Origin: UBA920 sp964424635
GTDB lineage: Bacteria > Patescibacteriota > Doudnabacteria > UBA920
Length of the DNA stretch: 35,275 nucleotides
Reading direction: 5' to 3'
Assembly (NCBI GenBank): GCA_964424635.1
Contig: CAYRJC010000003.1
Span: forward strand, 1-35,275
Positions 32,163 to 35,275 of the stretch are shown in pieces; the first letter of the stretch is position 1; each line of letters begins with the position of its first letter. Below the pieces are notes generated by a model that saw only the letters and a program-made list of their open reading frames with translations, searched no databases and was not told where the DNA came from. A program made the position numbers and the translations under genes.

Positions 32163-33122
32163 CTACTTATACAAAACATTTTGGTGACTAACTGATGGTT
32201 TTGATACTGCTATCATCAAACCATTTGATTCTTGTTCGCTTTTTTCCGGGTTAATTAAATTATCGAATAAAATTAATAACGCGACATTAAAAAATACGTT
32301 ATTAATTATCAACCAACCTAAAAATAATAAAGCCGCTAAACTAGATATTAAAGTCTGGCTAGTCTGCAATAAACGACTATTAGAAACAATACTTGGTAAA
32401 ACAGAAAAAACTGTTGGTAATTGGGAAATTACCAAGCTTCCAGCAGAAACCGCCAAGAGAAAAATTATCGTTAAAATAATTGTGAAGCTAATAATTTTTT
32501 TAAACTTTTTAAATAATAAATCAATTGCTAAGTTGGTAGCATTAGCAAAGTTCTGTTCATACCAAAATAAAAACAAAACCGCTACCATATTCCACAAAGA
32601 GACTCCAATCAAAACAACAATCAAACTTACCAACATAATCAAAAATTTTACTAATGTGTATTGGCTATTTCTAGCATAATAACTAAAACCAGTTAAAGTT
32701 ATAGTCGTAAATGCAACAGTGATCAAACTAGCTAAACAAGTCCGCCAAACTACCACCCTCCTTGTGATTATTTTTATAACTGTATTGCCTTTTAAAATTG
32801 ATCGTTTGCATAAAAAACATTTTTGACTTTCTAAAGAATGAACACTGTTATGAACTTTTACATAAAACCACAATTTTAAAAGATTAAAAACTAATAAACA
32901 AGTAATAAAAATTAAAAAGAACAAAAACAAAAAAATGACTTCATTTTCAACGATTAATTGGTTAGTGATTCTATTAACTATTCCATTTTGCTTTAACCAT
33001 GCTAGTAAATACCACCAATGTAAATTAAAACCTGATGATAAAAATATCCCCAAAGCCAACAAACTAGTTTGGGTAAAAGTTATATTCAATGATTGCTTAA
33101 GAATATTTTTATAAAAATTCAT
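32163..33122 (-). CDS. Hypothetical polytopic membrane protein, 319 aa
   Basis: Not recognised. About six membrane helices are likely (16-40, 60-90, 125-148, 156-182, 210-235, 250-285). A cysteine pair (CFLC, about 102-105) sits in a basic loop after the second helix and could bind zinc, though only two cysteines are close. The overall layout recalls DUF-type or glycerophosphodiester-associated membrane domains, but I cannot assign one. Upstream is the ftsH terminator; downstream is tRNA-Val with no terminator between, so they may share a transcript. No SD. Confidence 0.75.
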   Translation of the reverse strand: MNFYKNILKQSLNITFTQTSLLALGIFLSSGFNLHWWYLLAWLKQNGIVNRITNQLIVENEVIFLFLFFLIFITCLLVFNLLKLWFYVKVHNSVHSLESQKCFLCKRSILKGNTVIKIITRRVVVWRTCLASLITVAFTTITLTGFSYYARNSQYTLVKFLIMLVSLIVVLIGVSLWNMVAVLFLFWYEQNFANATNLAIDLLFKKFKKIISFTIILTIIFLLAVSAGSLVISQLPTVFSVLPSIVSNSRLLQTSQTLISSLAALLFLGWLIINNVFFNVALLILFDNLINPEKSEQESNGLMIAVSKPSVSHQNVLYK

Positions 33123-33142
33123 CAGTGGGTAATTATTATTGA

Positions 33143-33178
33143 AAACAACCGCCTGACTAGAGAAGTAGGCGGTTGTTT
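33143..33178 (-). terminator. Intrinsic terminator after ftsH
   Basis: AAACAACCGCCT pairs with AGGCGGTTGTTT (33143-33154 with 33167-33178), a 12-bp stem with U-rich ends. Confidence 0.85.
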
Positions 33179-33179
33179 G

Positions 33180-35060
33180 TTAAGCTCCGGTAACCTCATC
33201 AGGTAAAACTTCGGTAAATTCTGGAGTCTTCTTTTTTGAATCAGGAATAATATCACTAACAATCTCTTCAAACTGTTCTTTTTCTAAAGTTTCTTCTTTG
33301 ATCAATCTATCAGCAATGGTATCCAAATATTTGCGATGTTCAGTCATCACATCAGTAGCGCGCTGTTCTGCTTCACGCATAATTCGGCGAACTTCATCAT
33401 CAATCTTTTGAGCCACTGATTCACTGTAATTTTTTTGTTCACCAATATCTCGACCCAAAAATACATTACTGTGCTGTTCTCCTAATGTGACTGGACCAAG
33501 CTCATCACTCATTCCGTATTGAGTAATTAAATTACGAGCCATTCCTGTGGCAACTTTCAAGTCATTACTTGCCCCTGTAGTTAATTCTTTAAAAACTAAC
33601 TTTTCTGCGGCATAACCTCCAAGCAAAGCAGCAATCTCATCCAAGAAACTACTCTTAGTATGTAAATGTTTATCTTCGGTTGGTAGCTTCATAGTATAAC
33701 CAGCAGCCCGCCCACGTGATAGCACAGTAACCTTATGAACTGGATCAGATTCTGGTAATACCGCCCCGACCAAAGCATGACCACCTTCATGGTAAGCAGT
33801 ACGCTTTTTTTCTTCTATAGATAAGATATGACTCTTGCGAGAAGGGCCAAGCAAAACTTTTTCAATCGCTTCCTTTAATTCGCCAGTGTCGATCTCTTTT
33901 TTATTAGCACGAGCTGCCAAGATCGCAGCTTCGTTAATAATATTAGCTAGGTCAGCTCCAGAAAAACCAGGAGTGCGTTCAGCAACTGATCTCATATTCA
34001 CACCTTCTGCCATTGGCTTATTTTTTGAATGAACCTTCAATATTGCCTCTCGATCATTAATGTCTGGCAAATCCAAGACCACTTGCCGATCAAATCGCCC
34101 TGGACGAAGCAAAGCAGGATCTAAAACATCTGGACGGTTAGTAGCCGCCACTACAATTACATTAGTATCAGTTTCGAAACCATCCATTTCTACTAAAATT
34201 TGGTTTAATGTTTGTTCGCGTTCATCATTACCGCCGCCAAGTCCAGCGCCGCGCTGACGACCAACCGCATCAATTTCATCTATAAATACAATACAAGGTG
34301 CATTACGCTTTGCTTTCTTGAATAAATCTCTTACACGACTAGCACCCACACCTACGAACATCTCTACAAACTCCGAACCAGAAATATGAAAGAATGGTAC
34401 ATTTGCTTCTCCAGCTACAGCACGTGCTAACAAAGTTTTACCAACACCTGGACTACCAAGCAACAATACACCTTTCGGAATTTTTGCTCCGAGCGCTAAG
34501 AATTTTTGTGGGAACTTTAAAAATTCTACGATCTCAGAAAGTTCTTCTTTAGCTTCCTTGCTTCCGGCTACGTCACTAAATCTAACTTTATTTTTCATTT
34601 CATCAGAAAGCTTAACGGAAGACTGTCCGAATGTTAACGCTCTGTTATTAGAACCTTGGACTTGGCGCATTAAGAAATAAATAAATAACGCAATCAAAAT
34701 AAATGGCACCAAGAAAGGCAAAATAGTACCCGCCAAAACTGTAGCAAAGGAACTATTCTTAAATTCAATTTTTACTTTACTAATTTGATCAGTACTTACC
34801 CCACTATCAATAAAATACTGCGGAATTTCTGTATTACCACCTACAGTAGAAGATAATTTAGTGTCACTATCTTTAACTTGAGCAGTTAAACTTCCAGGAC
34901 CAACAACAATCTGACTAACTTTTTCTTCTTTAATTAAATTAGTAACTTCTGAAAGAGGTACGTCACGCACTTTATCATCACTAATAAAGGCAGCAATCCC
35001 GACCGAGACGATTAAAAAAACAATTAAAACTAAAATTATATTTTTTATAATTTTTCCCAT
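33180..35060 (-). CDS. ftsH: ATP-dependent zinc metalloprotease FtsH
   Basis: FtsH is a membrane-bound AAA+ protease for membrane and short-lived proteins. Membrane helices are at 5-24 and about 108-131. The AAA domain has Walker A GSPGVGKT at 202-209, Walker B FIDEID at 259-264 and the second region of homology ATNRPDVLDPALLRPGRFDR. The zinc site is HEGGH at 424-428. The 626 residues are normal. Upstream lies TATAGT in extended form (TGTTATAGT), and no SD. It starts about 46 bases after the tRNA-Leu. Confidence 0.98.
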   Translation of the reverse strand: MGKIIKNIILVLIVFLIVSVGIAAFISDDKVRDVPLSEVTNLIKEEKVSQIVVGPGSLTAQVKDSDTKLSSTVGGNTEIPQYFIDSGVSTDQISKVKIEFKNSSFATVLAGTILPFLVPFILIALFIYFLMRQVQGSNNRALTFGQSSVKLSDEMKNKVRFSDVAGSKEAKEELSEIVEFLKFPQKFLALGAKIPKGVLLLGSPGVGKTLLARAVAGEANVPFFHISGSEFVEMFVGVGASRVRDLFKKAKRNAPCIVFIDEIDAVGRQRGAGLGGGNDEREQTLNQILVEMDGFETDTNVIVVAATNRPDVLDPALLRPGRFDRQVVLDLPDINDREAILKVHSKNKPMAEGVNMRSVAERTPGFSGADLANIINEAAILAARANKKEIDTGELKEAIEKVLLGPSRKSHILSIEEKKRTAYHEGGHALVGAVLPESDPVHKVTVLSRGRAAGYTMKLPTEDKHLHTKSSFLDEIAALLGGYAAEKLVFKELTTGASNDLKVATGMARNLITQYGMSDELGPVTLGEQHSNVFLGRDIGEQKNYSESVAQKIDDEVRRIMREAEQRATDVMTEHRKYLDTIADRLIKEETLEKEQFEEIVSDIIPDSKKKTPEFTEVLPDEVTGA

Positions 35061-35106
35061 AAAATAAATTAATTATTAACTTACTATAACAGAAACAAAA
35101 TTCATG

Positions 35107-35191
35107 TGGTGGGCAAGGAGGGACTCGAACCCTCAATCCTTTCGGAACTAGTTCCTAAGACTAGCGCGTATACCAATTCCGCCACTTGCCC
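35107..35191 (-). tRNA. tRNA-Leu (TAG)
   Basis: The minus-strand class II tRNA has acceptor GGGCAAG/CTTGCCC, anticodon stem CTAGT/ACTAG with loop CTTAGGA (anticodon TAG), a long variable arm (TTCCGAAAGGAT), T arm GAGGG-TTCGAGT-CCCTC, and encoded CCA. It is complete. Confidence 0.95.
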
Positions 35192-35201
35192 AAGATTGAT
35201 T

Positions 35202-35275
35202 TGGTGTGTGCTGACGGGATCGAACCGCCGACATTCTCCTTGTAAGGGAGATGCTCTTCCAACTGAGCTAAGCAC
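35202..35275 (-). tRNA. tRNA-Val (TAC), truncated at the window edge
   Basis: On the minus strand the anticodon stem TCTCC/GGAGA carries loop CTTACAA (anticodon TAC). The T arm is GGCGG-TTCGATC-CCGTC and the acceptor 3' strand AGCACAC plus A and CCA. The matching 5' strand should read GTGTGCT; its first two bases lie beyond the window. Confidence 0.92.

Overview
The window looks like a low-GC bacterial chromosome segment, most probably from a Candidate Phyla Radiation (Patescibacteria) lineage; that placement is an inference. Supporting signs are a short 16S rRNA gene (about 1.47 kb) with a mismatch to the standard 515F primer site, very compact gene spacing, many housekeeping genes without a Shine-Dalgarno sequence, and reduced versions of conserved proteins such as an 877-residue Smc. 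TAA, TAG and TGA all behave as stops.

Layout. Bases 1-1537 hold a 16S rRNA gene on the minus strand. A near-consensus promoter at 2197-2225 starts a GC-rich structured RNA of about 170 nt that ends at its own terminator before the rRNA. From 2.3 to 9.3 kb is an accessory block: several unknown proteins, a histidine phosphatase with an extra C-terminal domain, an AlkA-type glycosylase, a DnaQ-type exonuclease, an ABC exporter with a long structured leader, and a HAD-like protein. From 9.3 to 15.6 kb the minus strand carries yraN-nusA-clpP, small membrane proteins, a methyltransferase and the rny-ymdB pair. From 16.0 to 18.2 kb the plus strand has a small membrane protein and an oxidative-stress set (peroxiredoxin, superoxide dismutase, Nudix). 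From 18.2 to 26.9 kb is a ribosome and tRNA-modification cluster on the minus strand (rplS, rluD-like, trmD, khpA, rpsP), split between khpA and rpsP by about 5.5 kb of secreted or anchored proteins: a large beta-sandwich surface protein, a metzincin protease and two paralogous anchored proteins. Then come smc, two genes with matching promoters (a membrane protein and a small ribbon-helix-helix-like protein split by a frameshift), rnc, tRNA-Val, a membrane protein, ftsH, tRNA-Leu and a truncated tRNA-Val.

How it works together. Two expression styles coexist. Accessory and surface genes have TTGACA-type promoters with 17-18 bp spacing and strong GGAGG sites. Housekeeping genes mostly lack SD sequences, and several -10 boxes sit only a few bases before the start codon, suggesting leaderless or very short leaders. 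In the surface-protein cluster each terminator is fused to the next promoter.

Most noteworthy signals: a three-copy structured repeat whose core is conserved while its basal stems differ but stay complementary; the structured RNA before the 16S gene; the ABC-exporter leader with a possible pseudoknot and attenuator; an in-phase A_AAA_AAC slippery site inside a ribbon-helix-helix protein; an Smc without a recognisable hinge; and the metzincin and surface-protein insertion in the ribosomal cluster. A run of ten N at 30680-30689 marks an assembly gap.
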